From assembly GCA_036023115.1 (NCBI GenBank), contig JAYKKT010000076.1, positions 434,001 through 498,000 on the forward strand: a DNA stretch of 64,000 bases, given 5' to 3'. The position numbers were made by a program, and so were the translations under genes. The DNA is from Brasenia schreberi. Taxonomy: Eukaryota > Streptophyta > Magnoliopsida > Nymphaeales > Cabombaceae. This document shows positions 20,350-34,027 of the stretch, one piece after another. How positions within the stretch are numbered: position 1 is the first letter of the stretch; every line of letters begins with the position of its first letter. Below the pieces are notes generated by a model that was given only the letters and a program-made list of their open reading frames with translations, did no database searches and had not been told where the DNA came from.

Positions 20350-23300
20350 CTACACATGATACTTTTTTAAGTATTGAATATTGATAGGATCTGCTAAATT
20401 CCTACCTTCTACATCGATCAACCAATAAGAATTGTTCGTAGTGGTTGCTCGCACAACATAGGGTCCATAACAATTGGGGTGCCACTTTCCTAGGGGGTGT
20501 GGGCCACGATGATGGATGGTTTTTAAGACCAGATCCCCCACTTCAAAGTGGCGAGGTCTCATGTGTTTGCTATAATGTCAGGCTATTCTTTGCCGGTATG
20601 CACGAGCATGATCCATGGCAAGGAGTCGCCTCTCATCTAGCAAATCTAGTTCGGCCATCCTAGCATGCTGAAGCGTCTCTAGGGGGAGGTCGAGTGCTAT
20701 GGATGTATGGAATGAATGCAGTTGAGTATGAATGGGAAGAATGACATTTGTGCCATAGACCAATTTGAATGGTGTGGCATTCGTGGGAGTCCGGATGGAA
20801 GTCCTATAAGCCCATAAGGCTTCATCCAGCTTCTCGTGCCACGTCCTACCCTTCTCTAAGGTTTTCTCAATTATGCTAATGAGAGTCTTGTTTGTGGCTT
20901 CGGCTTGGCCGTTGCCTTGAGGGTAGTAGGGCGAGGAGAAGTAGTGAGTTATGCCATACGTGTTGCACAACTTAACCATCCGCTCATTCTTGAATGGGGT
21001 GCCATTATCAGACACAAGGTCTCGTGGAACCCCAAATCAAGCCAAGATATTCCTCCAGATGAAAGCCACCACATGTTGCCCCATTACGTTGGTTAGGGAA
21101 ATGGCTTCCACCCACTTGGAGAAATACTCCGTGGCTGCTAAAATAAATCGATGCCCATTCTAGGCCTTTGGAAATATTGGGCCTACGATGTCAAATGCCC
21201 ACATGGTAAATGACCAGGGGCTGACCACGGAATGCAATGCAGATGATGGGATATGAATGGCGTGCCCATGCACTTGATATGGATGACACTTCCTAACATG
21301 GTCGTGGCAATCCCTTTTTAGGGTGGACCAAAAATAGCCCCCTCTAAGTATTTTCATTGCCATCATGTTGGCATTAACATGACCTCCACATTCTCCATCG
21401 TGAAACTCATGCATCACTATCCTAGCCTCCTCTAGGTCGATACACCTAAGCAGAATGCCGATAAAACTTTTTTTGTATAAAACCCCACCCAGAATGGTGT
21501 ATCGGGTTGAAATTTTACGAATGAATGCCTTATCTTTGGATGTGGCATCCTCGGTGAATCTCCCATTTTCTAAAAACTGTTTGATGTCATAAAACCAGGG
21601 TTTTTCAATAGACTCTGGGTTATTTTGGCAAATATCCAAGTCGTGTGTGGATGGGTGGGGCGCATGCCATATTCCCAAAGATCTGGTCCCTGAAATGGGA
21701 TCGACCTTCAGGGCTGAACCCAAGGAGGAGAGGGCATTGGCGATGCCATTGTCCTCCCTTCCTATGTGTGTGAGTCTACACGATTGGAAGGACTGGACCA
21801 ATCGAGTGGCCAACTCGTGATATGGAAGTAGTTTTTCATTACATACTTGCCAAATTTTTAAAACCTGGTTTATGACAAGGAGCGAATCTCCAAAGACCTC
21901 AATGCACGATGCCCCTAGAGTTTTCGAAATCCTTAAGCCTTGTGTGAGTGCTTCATACTCAGCTACGTTGTTAGAACATTCGAAATCTAAGCGGACTGCT
22001 ATGGGAATCTCGCCATTTTTAGGGGAGATTAGGATAACCCCAGCACCAGCCCCTCATTGGTTTCGTGCCCCATCGAAGTGCATCTTCCACACTTGGTTTT
22101 CGAAAGAATTTGCCAAAATGTGGTTTTGAAAATGGTTTTGCAATATGCCTTCATCAGGCATTTCAACAAGAGTGGGATATGCGTCTTCTAAGGGGAACTC
22201 AGCCACGTAATCTGCTAGGGCTTGCCCCTTAATGGAGATCTGGTGATGGTATTTCATATCATACTCCATTAGAAGGAGTTGCCATTTGCCCAATCTACCC
22301 GTGAGAATGGGTTTTTCGAACAAGTGCTTGATTGGATCAAGCTTGGACACTATCCAGATCTCATGATCTAGGAAATAGTGTCTGAATTTCTGGCAGGCCC
22401 AGACTAGGGCCAAGCACGTCTTCTCCATGGCTTGATAATTTCGTTCACAAGCCAAGAGAGTTTTCGAAATATAGTAGATGGCATACTCCTTATGGGTGTC
22501 ATCCTCGTATTGAGCCAACAGGGCTCCTAAAGCATTCGCATGCACGGAGATATATAGTAAAAGCGGTTTTCCTTGCTTTAGAGGGTTCAAAACGGGGGGA
22601 TTAACCAAGTATGCCTTCAGTCTCTCGAAGGACTTCTGGCATTCGTCATCCCATAAGAATTTCGTGCCCTCCCTCAACAGTTTGTTAAAGGGTTCGCATC
22701 TAGTGGCCAGATTCGATATGAATCGGCGAACGACTTGTAAACGACCCTGGAGGCTACGGATTTGGGTGAGATTGGAGGGTGGAGCCATGTCTATGATGGC
22801 TCGACACTTAGAGGGGTCGACTTCTATTCCCCTTTGGCTCACCATAAAGCCTAGAAGCTTCCCTGATTCTACCCCGAACACACATTTTTGAGGGTTTAGC
22901 TTTACTTTGTAAAGCCTAAGCCTTTTGAAAATCTTTTGTAAACATTCGATATGGGTGCATCAGGTTTTGGATTTTGCCAAGAGATCATCTACATACACTT
23001 CTACAAGCTCATGAATTTGGTCATGGAAGATCGTGGTCATGGCTCGTTGGTATGTTGCGCCGGCATTTTTCAAACCAAAGGGCATGACTGTATAGCAGTA
23101 CGTGCCCCATGGGGTTGTGAAGGCAGTCTTACCCTGATCTCGTGGACTTAGTTTGATTTGATTATAGCCTGAATAGCCATCCATAAATGAAAACATTTCA
23201 TGATTTGTTGTACTATCGACTATCAAATCTATGTTTGGTAAAGGATAATTATCCTTTGGAGTGGCTTTATTCAGGTTTCTGAAATCGATGCATATTCAAA

Positions 23301-24123
23301 TTTTCCCATTGGTTTTTCGAACCACAATGATATTTGACAACCAATCAGAATACGCAATGGGTTTTATAAATCTGGCTTTTAGCAGATCTTCTAAACCCTC
23401 TTTGACTTGCGTGTGTACATTCGGGTGTATTTTCCTAAGCTTCTGCTTTATGGGTTTTACACTTGCATCTAAGGGAAGACGATGCTCGACAATGCTGGGA
23501 TCTATGCCCGGCATGTCTTCATACGTCCATGCAAACACATCTAAATAGGTTCGTAGAAATGCAATGAATGCTAACTTTTTAGTTCCATGCAAGCATGCGC
23601 CTATTTTGATGGTTTTGGGATTGGAATCATCCCCTAGGTTCACCTCTATGAAATCTCCTCTTACTGATTGGGAAGGTTTTTCAAAATCGAGAATCTTATG
23701 AAATTCGGGGATCTCAGAAGTGGGATCTTCCTCAAGGGTATCCATTTCTGGGCTTTGATCATTCTCGTGGGCTATAGACCCGAGGGAATTTGATGCGTGG
23801 TTTTCAAAATGACCTGGTTTTGTACTTGGATTTTCAAGTGATTTCGAAACTTTTGGTCTGGCTATGCAGACGACGTTTCTTTCGAAATCCTTTTCTTTTG
23901 TCAAAGTCCTACCAGGAGCAGCTATGTACAAAATCTTTTTGGTATTTTCCAAATTTTCAATTTTTTTGGGTTTTTGTAAAACAAGAACTTTGGGAACTAT
24001 ACAAAGTACTCTATTTTCGAGTTTTTGTTTTTCCATTGTTTTTAGTTTTTCTTGTTTTTCGATTTTTTTGATTTTAAGCTTTTCAAATGTTTTTGTGTTT
24101 TTAGAAAAGGGATCTTCCGTCAT
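20350..24123 (-). pseudogene. Pol of element C (multiple stops)
   Basis: It starts at the ATG ending at 24123, with the same N-terminus as B, and runs to the stop at 20350. In-frame stops: TGA at 23296-23298 in the RT (Arg of the GKIRICIDF motif), TGA at 22960-22962 after YVDD, TGA at 22054-22056 in the second RNase H, TAG near 21160 at the integrase start, and TGA at 20578-20580. Four of these are CGA to TGA. RT, both RNases H, the HHCC site and the DD35E region are all still recognisable and nearly full length, so it died by point mutation and not by deletion. Confidence 0.92.
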
Positions 24124-24148
24124 ACCTACAAAGGGAAAACACTACGGG

Positions 24149-26443
24149 TTAGACTCGGAATAGGAGATCTAAATCGTAGGTTTCTTCTAAAGCAGGTTTC
24201 GGGGCACCCTTGACCCAGGTGGTCACAGGGGGTGGCTCCAGCGGTATTCGGGGAGTATAGCCGATCCCATATTGACTTGGATTGGCACTAGGAAGAATGG
24301 GCTCTAGGAGACCCTGGTTCTGTGCCCCTAGACTTTTGTAGGGCGTGTAGCCCATGTTCAACAACATGTTCCATGACTTTTTGTTTTTTGAAAAAGTTTG
24401 ATACAAGTCGTGGTCCTGGAACATGCTATCGTCCATATTGTGCTCATATGGCCTCTTGTCCAGGGGCTTTGGAAATAGGGAACGCTTAGATCGTCCTAGA
24501 AGGGTTAAGATCGGGAGGGGGCCTGCTTTGGGCGGCCCCTTCACATATACAACCTTCCTAGGGTTGTTCAACATGAGCCGAGGTGGCTCGACCATAATTT
24601 GCCCCAGGTTAGCCTCATGGGCCTGGGAGCTTGATAAACAAGGGGAGTTTATGATCCCTGAAGCTGTGGGTGACTCTCACCTAGGATCACTACGACCTGG
24701 TCCCTAAAAGGGATCTTGACACACCTATGGAAGGTGGATGGCCAACGCACAAACTGTGTATCCAGGGCCTTCCCAGCAACAGGTTATAATGGGGGTGGAT
24801 GTCCAAGACATGGAACACCCCCGTGTGTTCGATCCCTCCCGTTTCCATTGGGAGTTCGATGGATCCTAAAGGTCTAGACGCATTCCCATCGTATCCAGTG
24901 ATAACGATGGGGCTTGGGTTCACTGAAGTCAAGGGGACTCCAATTTTATATGCCACATGAAGTGGAAGGATGTTGAGCCCTCCTCCACCATCAACTAGGC
25001 ACCTGTCCAGAGAGTGGTTGTTTAGAACCACCTCGATATGCAGGGCCTGGTTATGGGTTTCGTAGGGTCTATCTACATCATCTTCCGAGAAAGTGATGGG
25101 CGATTTTGCTCCTAATAAAGCCACTAGGGCAGACAAGGATTCCAAACTTATGTTCGAATCAACCTTGGCCCTTTCTAGAATTTTCTCTAACACAAGTCTA
25201 TCCCTAGGCGAGGTTTTTATAAGCTCTAAGATAGACATGTGAATAGGAATCTTTGAAAGGTGGTTTTCGAAGTCATAAGGATTTAGGATGACTTTGTCCT
25301 TATCTGCTTTTGGCAGAACACTAGGGATACATGCTTTTGAGGGGCCAGGCACGCTAACCACCTTTTGAGCACCTTGAAGGTGCGGGGGTTGATAGATCCT
25401 CCCTGATCTAGTGACTTCCCCCACGACCAGCCTAGGGTTCGCGCTAAATTTGGCTCTAAGGATGAGCTGAGGAGAACCTTGGATTTTCAAAACTGGTTTT
25501 GACGGGGATTCCACTTTTGGTGGTCCCCGAATGATGTCTTGGGCGGGCTTCTTGTACAGCACAAGAATGGGCACACAAGTGGGTCACCCAGGTTCTGGTC
25601 TTTGCGCTAGTTCCTTAAAAAGGTGAGGGTACATACCTCCTTTCCTTTCCCACTGCCACTGGCGTGTTTGGGAAAGGGTTCTTTAAAGATAGCTTGAGGT
25701 GGCTCAGGTTCTGCAGTGACCTAGAGCCGGCCTTCTGCTATCAAGTTCTCAATTTTATTTAAGAGGGAGAAGCAGGGTTTGGTATCATGGCCTTTGAGCC
25801 GATGATACTTACAAAATGGGTTTAAATACCCCCCTTTGGAAGTGACTCCTTCGGGGATTTCAGGGAGTTCTATCATGCCCTGGGCAAGTAGGAGGTCTAG
25901 GACCTCCGACACAGGTTGCCCCAGCGGAGTATACTACCGTTTTTCAACCGGTTTTTGAAAATTTCGCTCCCTCTTATTTTCTAATTTTTCGAAATTTTTG
26001 GAAGTGCCCGCCATGCCTGGATCTACCCAGACATTGGCGATTTTATGGGGCTTTGGCCCTTTGTCCATCGTATGTCCCTTTTCGCAAGTGATCGTATGTC
26101 CCTTTTCGCAAGTTGGTTTCGAAAAGGGAGCCTTTTTGATCAACTTATGGAAAGTTGAGATCTCGTGGAGCGAGAGAAGGGTTTTTAATTCGTTTTTAAA
26201 GTTATCCAGGATGAGCATGACTGCGCATCCTTCGGATATGGGCTCTCGCACTTGGCCCAAAAGCGCCCTCCATCTTATAATGAAGGCATGTACGTCTTCG
26301 TTCATGCCTTGCTTTGTATCCCTTAAGGTATTCAGAGTCGGCGTGACTTCTACGTTGTGTGCAAATCTTTGCATGAAGCAGTTCGCTAACTCTTCAAAAG
26401 TAGCGAACTGGTTTAAGTCGTACGAAGCCAGCCATTTGGCAGC
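24149..26443 (-). pseudogene. Gag-protease of element C (truncated, with stops)
   Basis: From the right: capsid domain starting mid-way (first residues match AAKWLASYD), a short local duplication of a Cys/Lys-rich stretch near 26075-26115 replacing part of the linker, a TAG near 25933, the zinc knuckle (25800-25760), a TGA at 25584-25586 (CGA to TGA), the protease with VDGGGG (about 24985), a frame lesion near 24690, and the PNMDDSMF tail ending at 24149. It has the same order as A gag-pro. Confidence 0.9.
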
Positions 26444-27587
26444 ATTGTAGGGATAGCTGCCCTGAGACATGTGAATAAGGTGCAAAGGCAAAGTCGTGTG
26501 ACCCTGAGTGAGAGAATTCGCACTTGTGAAAGAGTGGAGTCTTCAAAAATCGTGGTTACATTTCAAAATCCTTCTTCTTACAAAGAAAGGCCTAGTTCAA
26601 TATAGCAAGATACTTGCAAGTAGTACGTGCTATTTCTAAATAGGCTGACCTGGAATGGATCGAGTGTAGGCTTGGGATAAGTCCTCCCCTCTTCTCTTCT
26701 CCTTCCAAAAGGAAAACAAAAGCCCAAACAAAGGGAATTTCCCATTCAAAGTCTCTTTCCAAAAGAAAGAAACCATAATTCAAAAGAAAAATCGATTCTC
26801 TTGTGAAAAAGAGGGATTAAAGAAAAAATACTCCCAAAGGGAGACCCTCGATGAAAAAAAAAGGAAAAAGAGGCCAAAAAGCTCAAAAAGAGCAATTTTC
26901 CGCCTTTTGTGCCTCAAACCACGGGACGCTTTAAAAGGGACCGTGGTATCTCTTTCCCATCCCTGGCTTATCCCAAGCTAAAGCATGGTTCATTTCGAGG
27001 AATCCTAAAGTAAAAATAGGATTTACTTACTTGAATTTCATCTTGTTTGAGAATTCGACGTTTCGAGTAAGGCGTAGGAATTTGAAATATAGTTGGTTTT
27101 CTTATAAAATCTCCGCTAGATAAGCGAGTGTTAAGACTCAAACAAGGGCAAGCACGGAGAGCTCGAGATCCTTAGGATCGAGACTCAAGACAGTTGTCCC
27201 TTTTGTAAATAGTTTTGTAAATAAGTTTTGAAAATCGAACATCGAACAGCATAGGATCTGCTCACTTGGAGCAACAGGCCTTGTAAGTCTCTAGAGTTCG
27301 ACCACAATTGGTCTCTGGGAGGTCGCCACTCTTGGCGCCACACCCATGTCATGCATCTGCATTCCACGCATGAACATTTGCATAAACATGATCCCATTTA
27401 GGACCAGATTCCATGTAAATCCCTTTGGCGTGATATCTCCTCCTACCAGAGTTTGTAAATTGAGATTTTGCTAAAGATTGGGGCGATCCCATATTCTTCG
27501 TGGATAGATCTAGGGAAACATTAAAAGGGGTGTTTGTCATCTTTGCCCTTATCCAAATCGATTTGGACAAGGCCAAAGAGGGGCATC

Positions 27588-28342
27588 TGTAAACACCCCA
27601 AAATCCCACGAATTCCTCGAAACAACCTGGTTTTGTAAAAGCAGCCCCAAAGGGCCATTTTGAGTTTGGAAACCTAGGAGCCTTCCAGACAACCCTGTAT
27701 ATATGTTTTAAACTTTATCTTTCAAAAATATACAATATGGCTTTTAAAAACCTTTTTAAACATGTTTTTGAAAACCCGAAGTAGCTTCGGCCTAATCCAG
27801 ACAGGACCAGGAGAGCTAAGGAGAGCCCGGAACCGAAGCACATGTCAAGCCCGGCACAACAACTCTTGTATCAAATCCACACCCCTAGGATCTCGAACGT
27901 CCAAGACCCTGTTATCATCGAAATATTGTTTGAAGTCATCTCCGGAAGGCGAAAACAGAGGCGGATGATCATGTTGGCAAAGACCCAACGCAGACGGAGC
28001 ACTGATGCTGTCAGGCCCCTCACAAACCGTTCGTTTCGAACACAGCTCGAAGGAGTCAGAGTTCAGTTTGGATCGGATCTGGCCCATATATATCCAGATC
28101 CCAATCCAAACCCATTGTATGGACTTGGATTTGGATTTGGATTCAAAAATCCAATCCAATATCCATATCCATGGCCCACATCACCTTCTCATAAATGGAG
28201 GTGGGGCCCAATTGAATTTCACGTGGGATTATGGGCATGAGAGAGAGTGGGGGTGGATAAGATCAAGTGTGTGTTGTAATTAAGCTTGACTTGTGTGTCA
28301 AGTTTGGGGTTAATCATGTGGGTTAGCCTAATTAAATGGGTT
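27588..28342 (+). repeat. LTR of element D, part 1
   Basis: It starts TGTAAACACCCC and ends with GGGTT, the left target-site copy of the solo LTR. It contains the GGATTT-rich tract (about 28115-28175). With part 2 the LTR is 3285 bp. Confidence 0.9.
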
Positions 28343-31300
28343 TGTAGACACACGAAAATCCCCACGCCTCTTCACCCTTTTCTAGGCTTGGAGTGGATCC
28401 TCTCGTGCGTCTAAGGCCTATTTATGCAAATAGGGCGTGCCAGCTAGCTTACCTAAGCTAGCGAAGATATATTTTAAACTGACTTCTAATCGTGGCGACT
28501 ATGAGCAAGTGAGCTCTTGTCGTCGCAGACCTTCTTGCACCGATGCGCAAGGGTCAATCTGTACGCTTTGCAAAAATCGAGTTTTTAGGGTAGAAAGCCT
28601 ACGAAGCGGTTCGAGGTGTCTAATTCGGGTCTTTTAGATGCGATTCCATATTTTAGACCACGTGGATTTGCACGTGCCTAAGTCTTTCCTTTTATCCCTT
28701 TTCGGGCCACCTAGTTTGTGTGTTATGAACACTCCACTACATGGGCGAATTTGAGCGGGGCTTGCTTTGATGCAATATGCGTCCTACCTCGTGGTATGGC
28801 GTAGATGCAATACAAACTCACGCTACTCCAAAGGGAAAACCCGAAATGTAAAGACAATGCCGAAGGGAAATAACCGAAGGGAAATGACTTGAAATGTAAA
28901 TGCCGAAGGGAGATATGTATATAGAGTATGTATATGGGCCCTTACTCGGGTCTTGCAAATAAGAGCGAAGGCTCAATGTGGGTGCGTGCTTGAATTGAAA
29001 GACTTACACACACGACATGAAATTAAACCCAAATATAACTTGCAGTATGGCCTTGATTAAGGTCTTGGGAATAAGAGCGAAAGCTCAATGTGTGTGAGTG
29101 CTTGAATTGAAGTACTACGCACACAACATGAAATTAAACCCAAATAGTATAACACGGCCCTTACTTGGGTCTTTCAAATAAGAGCGAAAGCTCAATGTGT
29201 GTGAGTGCTTGAATTGAAAGACTTACACACACGACATGAAATGAAACCCAAATAGTATAGGTCGGCCCTTACTTGGGTCTTTCAAATAAGAGCGAAAGCT
29301 CAATGTGTGTGAGTGCTTGAATTGAAAGACAACACACCCAACGTAAGCAAAACCCTACGAAAATTAAAGTATATGTATACACTTATGTATTAGGGGCTGA
29401 TTAGGCCCGTGTGTGTTCAAAATCATGCACAACTAAGAGAGTGCACGTGTGTGGGTGTGCCAAGCCACGTTATTACAAGCGGGGGGAGACTATGCTCCGT
29501 TATTACAACCCCGTATCGAATTGAATCTCAAGCAAGTATACAACTAAAGACCGAGTTAGGCACTTACTAATAGCTGGTCCAAAGATGCCTTGCTTGAGCG
29601 TGGGCTTGGCCTTCACCTTGGGCTGCGAAAGGGAGCTCCGCGAGGTTGAACGGCAAGAGGTGCTGGCCGAGTGTCCTTGGCGCGCGAAAGAGGCGCCTTG
29701 AAGGTGGCCGACGGCTAGCAAAGGGTTGTCTTTGGTGTATTGGGTAAAAGGGCCTAAGTAGGGTCACTAAGGGAGTATGGCACTAAGGGAAGGAGCTAGC
29801 TAGGATATGGTGATGGCTGGCAGATGGCTGGCCGAAGAAAGGGGATGACAGTCGGTTGGAGTGGCCGAATGGGGGAGTTTGGTGGTGGCGGGTAGTTAGG
29901 GTGCTGTGGGTTCGGCTAAGTGGGGCTGGTGGCAGCAGGTGGACGGGCTAGTGTTAGGATGATAGGGGAGTGGATTAGGTGGCTGAGAGTGGAGAGGGAG
30001 TGAAGAGGTGGCAAGGTAGGATGTAGGGGACTTACCGGGTGAAGAGAGGGTGGCGCTCGGCTGGAAGGGAGTTGTGCAGGTGGTGGCGCTCGACTGGAAG
30101 GTAGTGGTGTAGGTGGTGGTGCAGGTGGTGGTGGGATGTGGAGCAGGTGGAGCAGGTGGAGCAGGCGGCTGAGCTTGGGGAAGTGGAGGACCCGGCTGTG
30201 ATGGGTGAGGCGGCTTGGTGATGAACCCGCCCCCAAGGGGGGGGGGTTTATATAGGGCTGGGTAGGTCGGTTAGGGCTGGGTTTGGGATAGTGGTTAGGT
30301 GGTTTTAGGAAGGGTGGTATGATGATAAGGTGGGCTGGAAAGGGGTAGGGCCAGATATTTTAGATACAAGTGGTTTGGGTAGGTTGTGGGCTAGGGGTGG
30401 TTTAAAGGTTTAGGGTTTAGTTAGGTGGGTTAGTTCTAGGGTGAGGTTTAGTGAACTAGGTTAGGTGATTAGGCTAGGATTAGGCTAGGTTTAGGGTAAT
30501 TAACCTAGGTTTAGGGAAGGATTAGGGAAGTGGGTTAGGTGATTAGGTTGGGATTAGGCCGGGATTAGGGAAGTGGGTTAGGTGGTTAGGCTCAGATTAG
30601 GGGCGGATTAGGGTGGAAGGCTAGGATTAGGTGTTTTGGGTTAGGTTTAGGTGAAGGAGCTCCCTTTGCATGGCCCATAGACCTTAACCACATCATGTTG
30701 GTGCAGCCCTAGGTTAGGTTTTGGCTAATTACAAGCTTAAACCCACTTAATTAGGCTAACCCACATGATTAACCCCAAACTTGACACACAAGTCAAGCTT
30801 AATTACAACACACACTTGATCTTATCCATCCCCACTCTCTCTCATGCCCATAATCCCACGTGAAATTCAAGTGGGCCCCACCTCCATTTATGAGAAGGTG
30901 ATATGGGCCATGGATATGGATATTGGATTGGATCTCTGGATCCAAATCCAAATCCAAGTCCATACATGGGTTTGGATTGGGATCTGGATATATATGGTCC
31001 AGAACCGATCCAAACTGAACTCTAACTCCTTCGAGCTGTGTTCGAAACGAACGGTTTGTGCGGGGCCTGACAGCATCAATGCTCCGTCTACGTTGGTTCT
31101 TCGCCAACATGATCGTCCGCCTTTGTTTTCACCTTCTGGAGATGACTTCAAATGATATTTTGATGATAACAGGGTCTTGGATGTTCGAGATCCTGGGGGT
31201 GTGGATTTGATACGAGAGTTGCTGTGCCGGGCTCGACATGTGCTCCGGTTACGGGCTCTTCTTATCTTTCCTGGTCCTGTCTGGATTAGGCCAAGCTGCT

Positions 31301-31492
31301 TCGGGGTTCCAAAACATGTTTTTAAAAAGGTTTTAAAAGCCATATTGTATGTTTTTGAAATATAGAGTTCAAAACATATGTACAGGGTTGTCTGGAAGGC
31401 TCCTGGGTTTCCAGACTCAAAATGGCCCTTTGGGGCTGCTTTTACAAAACCAGATGGATTTGAGAAATTCGTGGGATTTCGGGGTGTTTACA
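28343..31492 (-). mobile_element. Solo LTR of the C type, with GGGTT target-site duplication
   Basis: A complete 3150-bp LTR on the minus strand, from TGTAGACACACG to GTGTTTACA. It is flanked by GGGTT at 28338-28342 and 31493-31497; the uninterrupted site is seen in LTR A near 8113. No internal region remains, so the two LTRs of a full element recombined. It carries four 110-bp repeats (28935-29335), a TATA box (30247-30254) and the CCTAA-rich tract (30400-30650). Confidence 0.93.
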
Positions 31493-31497
31493 GGGTT

Positions 31498-34027
31498 TAA
31501 GCTTGTAATTAGCTAAAAACCTAACCTAGGGTTGCACCAACATGATGTGGTTAAGGTCTATGGGCCATGCAAAGGGAGCTCCTTCACCTAAACCTAACCA
31601 AAAACACCTAATCCTAGCCTTCCACCCTAATCCGGCCCTAATCTAAGCCTAATCACCTAACCCACTTCCCTAATCCTGACCTAATCCCAACCTAATCACC
31701 TAACCCACTTCCCTAATCCTTCCCTAAACCTAGCCTAATCCTAGCCTAATCACCTAACCTAGCTCACTAAACCTCACCCTAGAACCAACCCACCTAGCTA
31801 AACCCTAAACCTCTAAACCACCCCTAGCCCACAACCTACCCAAACCACTTGTATTTAAAATATCTGGCCCTTCCCTTTCCAGCCCACCTTATCACCACAC
31901 CACCCTACCTAAACCACCTAACCACTACCCCAAAACCAGCCCTAACCGACCTAGCCCAACCCTATATAAACCCCTCCCCTTGGGGGCGGGTTTTCCCATC
32001 TAGAAGCCCTCTTCCACCAGTCGGGTCCTCCCCTTTCTAGCTCAGCCGAATCCCCTTCTGCTCCACTTGCTCCACGTCCAGCCACCACCTCTGCCACCAC
32101 CTCCAAGCCGAGCATCACCACTACCATCACCCGGCCGAACTCCATCCTGCGCATCCCAACCACCCGGCTGCACCCCTTCCATCCGCCACCACCCCTTTAC
32201 TTGGTTAGTACCCTACACTCTACCTTACTACTTCTTCACTCCCTCTCCACTCTCAGCCACCTAACCCATTACCGTATCAACCTAAGACCAGCCACTAGCC
32301 GCCACCATTCCCACTCAGCTAGGCCATAACTACCCTAACTACCTGCCACCATCTAGACGCCTTAGCTCCCTTCGGCCACCCTATCCGACTCCCTACGACC
32401 TGCCCATATCATCCCAATACACCTACTACACCCACTACCACCTGGCCCCATCTCCTAGCTAGTTACCTTCCCTTACACCACTCCTAGCCACTCTAGCAAC
32501 CCGCCACCATCAAGTCCTCCCAGTCGGCCACTCCAACCGACTGTCATTTCGTTCGGCCACCCTAACAACCCGCCAACCTTAGGTGCCCCATTAGATCTTC
32601 CCTTGAGCTTCCCTTAGTAACCCTACTTAGGCTCCTTTAGCCCAACATACTAAAACCAGCCCCTCCTTAACAACCGACCATCTTCAAGGCGCCCTTCCCA
32701 CGCACCAAGGACACCCGGCCAGCACCCCTTTGCCGTTCAACCTCGCGGAGCTCCCTTTCGCAGCCCAAGGCGAAGGCCAAGCCCATGCTCAAGCAAGGCA
32801 TCTTCGGACCAGCTATTAGTAAGTGCCTAACTCGGTCTTTAGTTATATACTTTCTTGAGATTCAATTCGATACGGGGTTGTAATAATGGAGCATAGTCTC
32901 CCCCCGCTTGTAATAACGTGGCTTGGCACACCCACACACGTGCACTCTCTTAGTTGTGCACGATTTTGAACACACATGGGCCTAATCAGCCCCTAATACA
33001 TAAATATATACATATACTTTAATTTTGTAGGGTTTTGCTTAAGTTGGGTGTGTAAGTCTTTCAATTCAAGCACTCACACACATTGAGCCTTCGCTCTTAT
33101 TTGAAAGACCCAAGTAAGGGCCGACCTATACTATTTGGGTTTTCATTTCATGTCGTGTGTGTAAGTCTTTCAATTCAAGCACTCACACACATTGAGCCTT
33201 CGCTCTTATTTGAAAGACCCAAGTAAGGGCCGACCTATTCTATTTGGGTTTTCATTTCATGTCGTGTGTGTAAGTCTTTCAATTCAAGCACTCACACACA
33301 TTGAGCCTTCGCTCTTACTTGAAAGACCCAAGTAAGGGCCGTGTTATACTATTTGGGTTTAATTTCATGTTGTGTGCGTAGTACTTCAATTCAAGCACTC
33401 ACACACATTGAGCCTTCGCTCTTATTTGCAAGACCCGAGTAAGGGCCCATATACATACTCTATATACATATTTCCCTTCGGTTATTTCCCTTCGGTTATT
33501 TCCCTTCAGCATTGTCTTTACATTCGGGTTTTCCCTTTGGAGTAGCGTGAGTTTGCATTGCATGTACGCCATACCACGAGGTAGGACGCATATTGCATCA
33601 AAGCAAGCCCCGCTCGAATCCGCCCATGTAGTGGAGTGTTCATAACACACAAACTAGGTGGCCCATAAAGGGATAAAAGGAAAGACTTAGGCACGTGCAA
33701 ATCCACGTGATCTAAAATCTGCAATCGCATCTAAAAAACCCGAATTAGACACCTCGAACCGCTTCGTAGGCTCTCTATCCCAAAAAAACTCAATTTTTGC
33801 AAAGCGTACAGACTGACCCTTGCGCATCGGTGCAAGAACGTCTGCGACGACAAGAGCTCACTTGCTCACAGTCGCCACGATTAGAAGTCAGTTTAAAATA
33901 TATCTTCGCTAGCTTAGGTAAGCTAGCTGGCATGCCCTGTTTACATAAATAGGCCTTAGACGCACGAGAGGATCCACTCCAAGCCTAGGAAAGGCGAAGA
34001 GGCGTGGGGATTTTTCGCGCGTCTACA
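31498..34027 (+). repeat. LTR of element D, part 2
   Basis: It continues part 1 after the solo LTR and its GGGTT copy. It has a CCTAA-rich tract (31580-31830), TATATAAA (31963-31970), GTAAGT (32819-32824), the TGTAATAACG block (32875-32930), four 110-bp repeats (33048-33445), 14-bp repeats, hairpins at 33809-33844 and 33908-33927, and the end GCGCGTCTACA. Confidence 0.9.

Larger units (their letters stand above)
16186..26443 (-). mobile_element. Element C: decayed minus-strand Tat-like copy
   Basis: Read on the minus strand it has gag-pro (truncated at its start), pol, 3' UTR, polypurine tract and a 3' LTR lacking its last 195 bp or so. The 5' LTR, primer-binding site and gag N-terminus are missing: at 26443 the gag sequence TTTGGCAGC switches directly into plus-strand 3' UTR (D). 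C corresponds to the element whose solo LTR sits in D. Confidence 0.88.
26444..34027 (+). mobile_element. Element D: 3' UTR and LTR, second copy of the B 3' end
   Basis: It begins abruptly in 3' UTR sequence equivalent to 14826 in B and continues through the hairpin string (26670-26681 with 26967-26978), the polypurine tract (27575-27583) and a complete 3' LTR split by a solo LTR. It shares private changes with B, so it is best read as a tandem duplicate of the B 3' end and not an independent insertion. It ends in the diverged LTR J; the target site should be AAACT (34028-34032). Confidence 0.82.
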
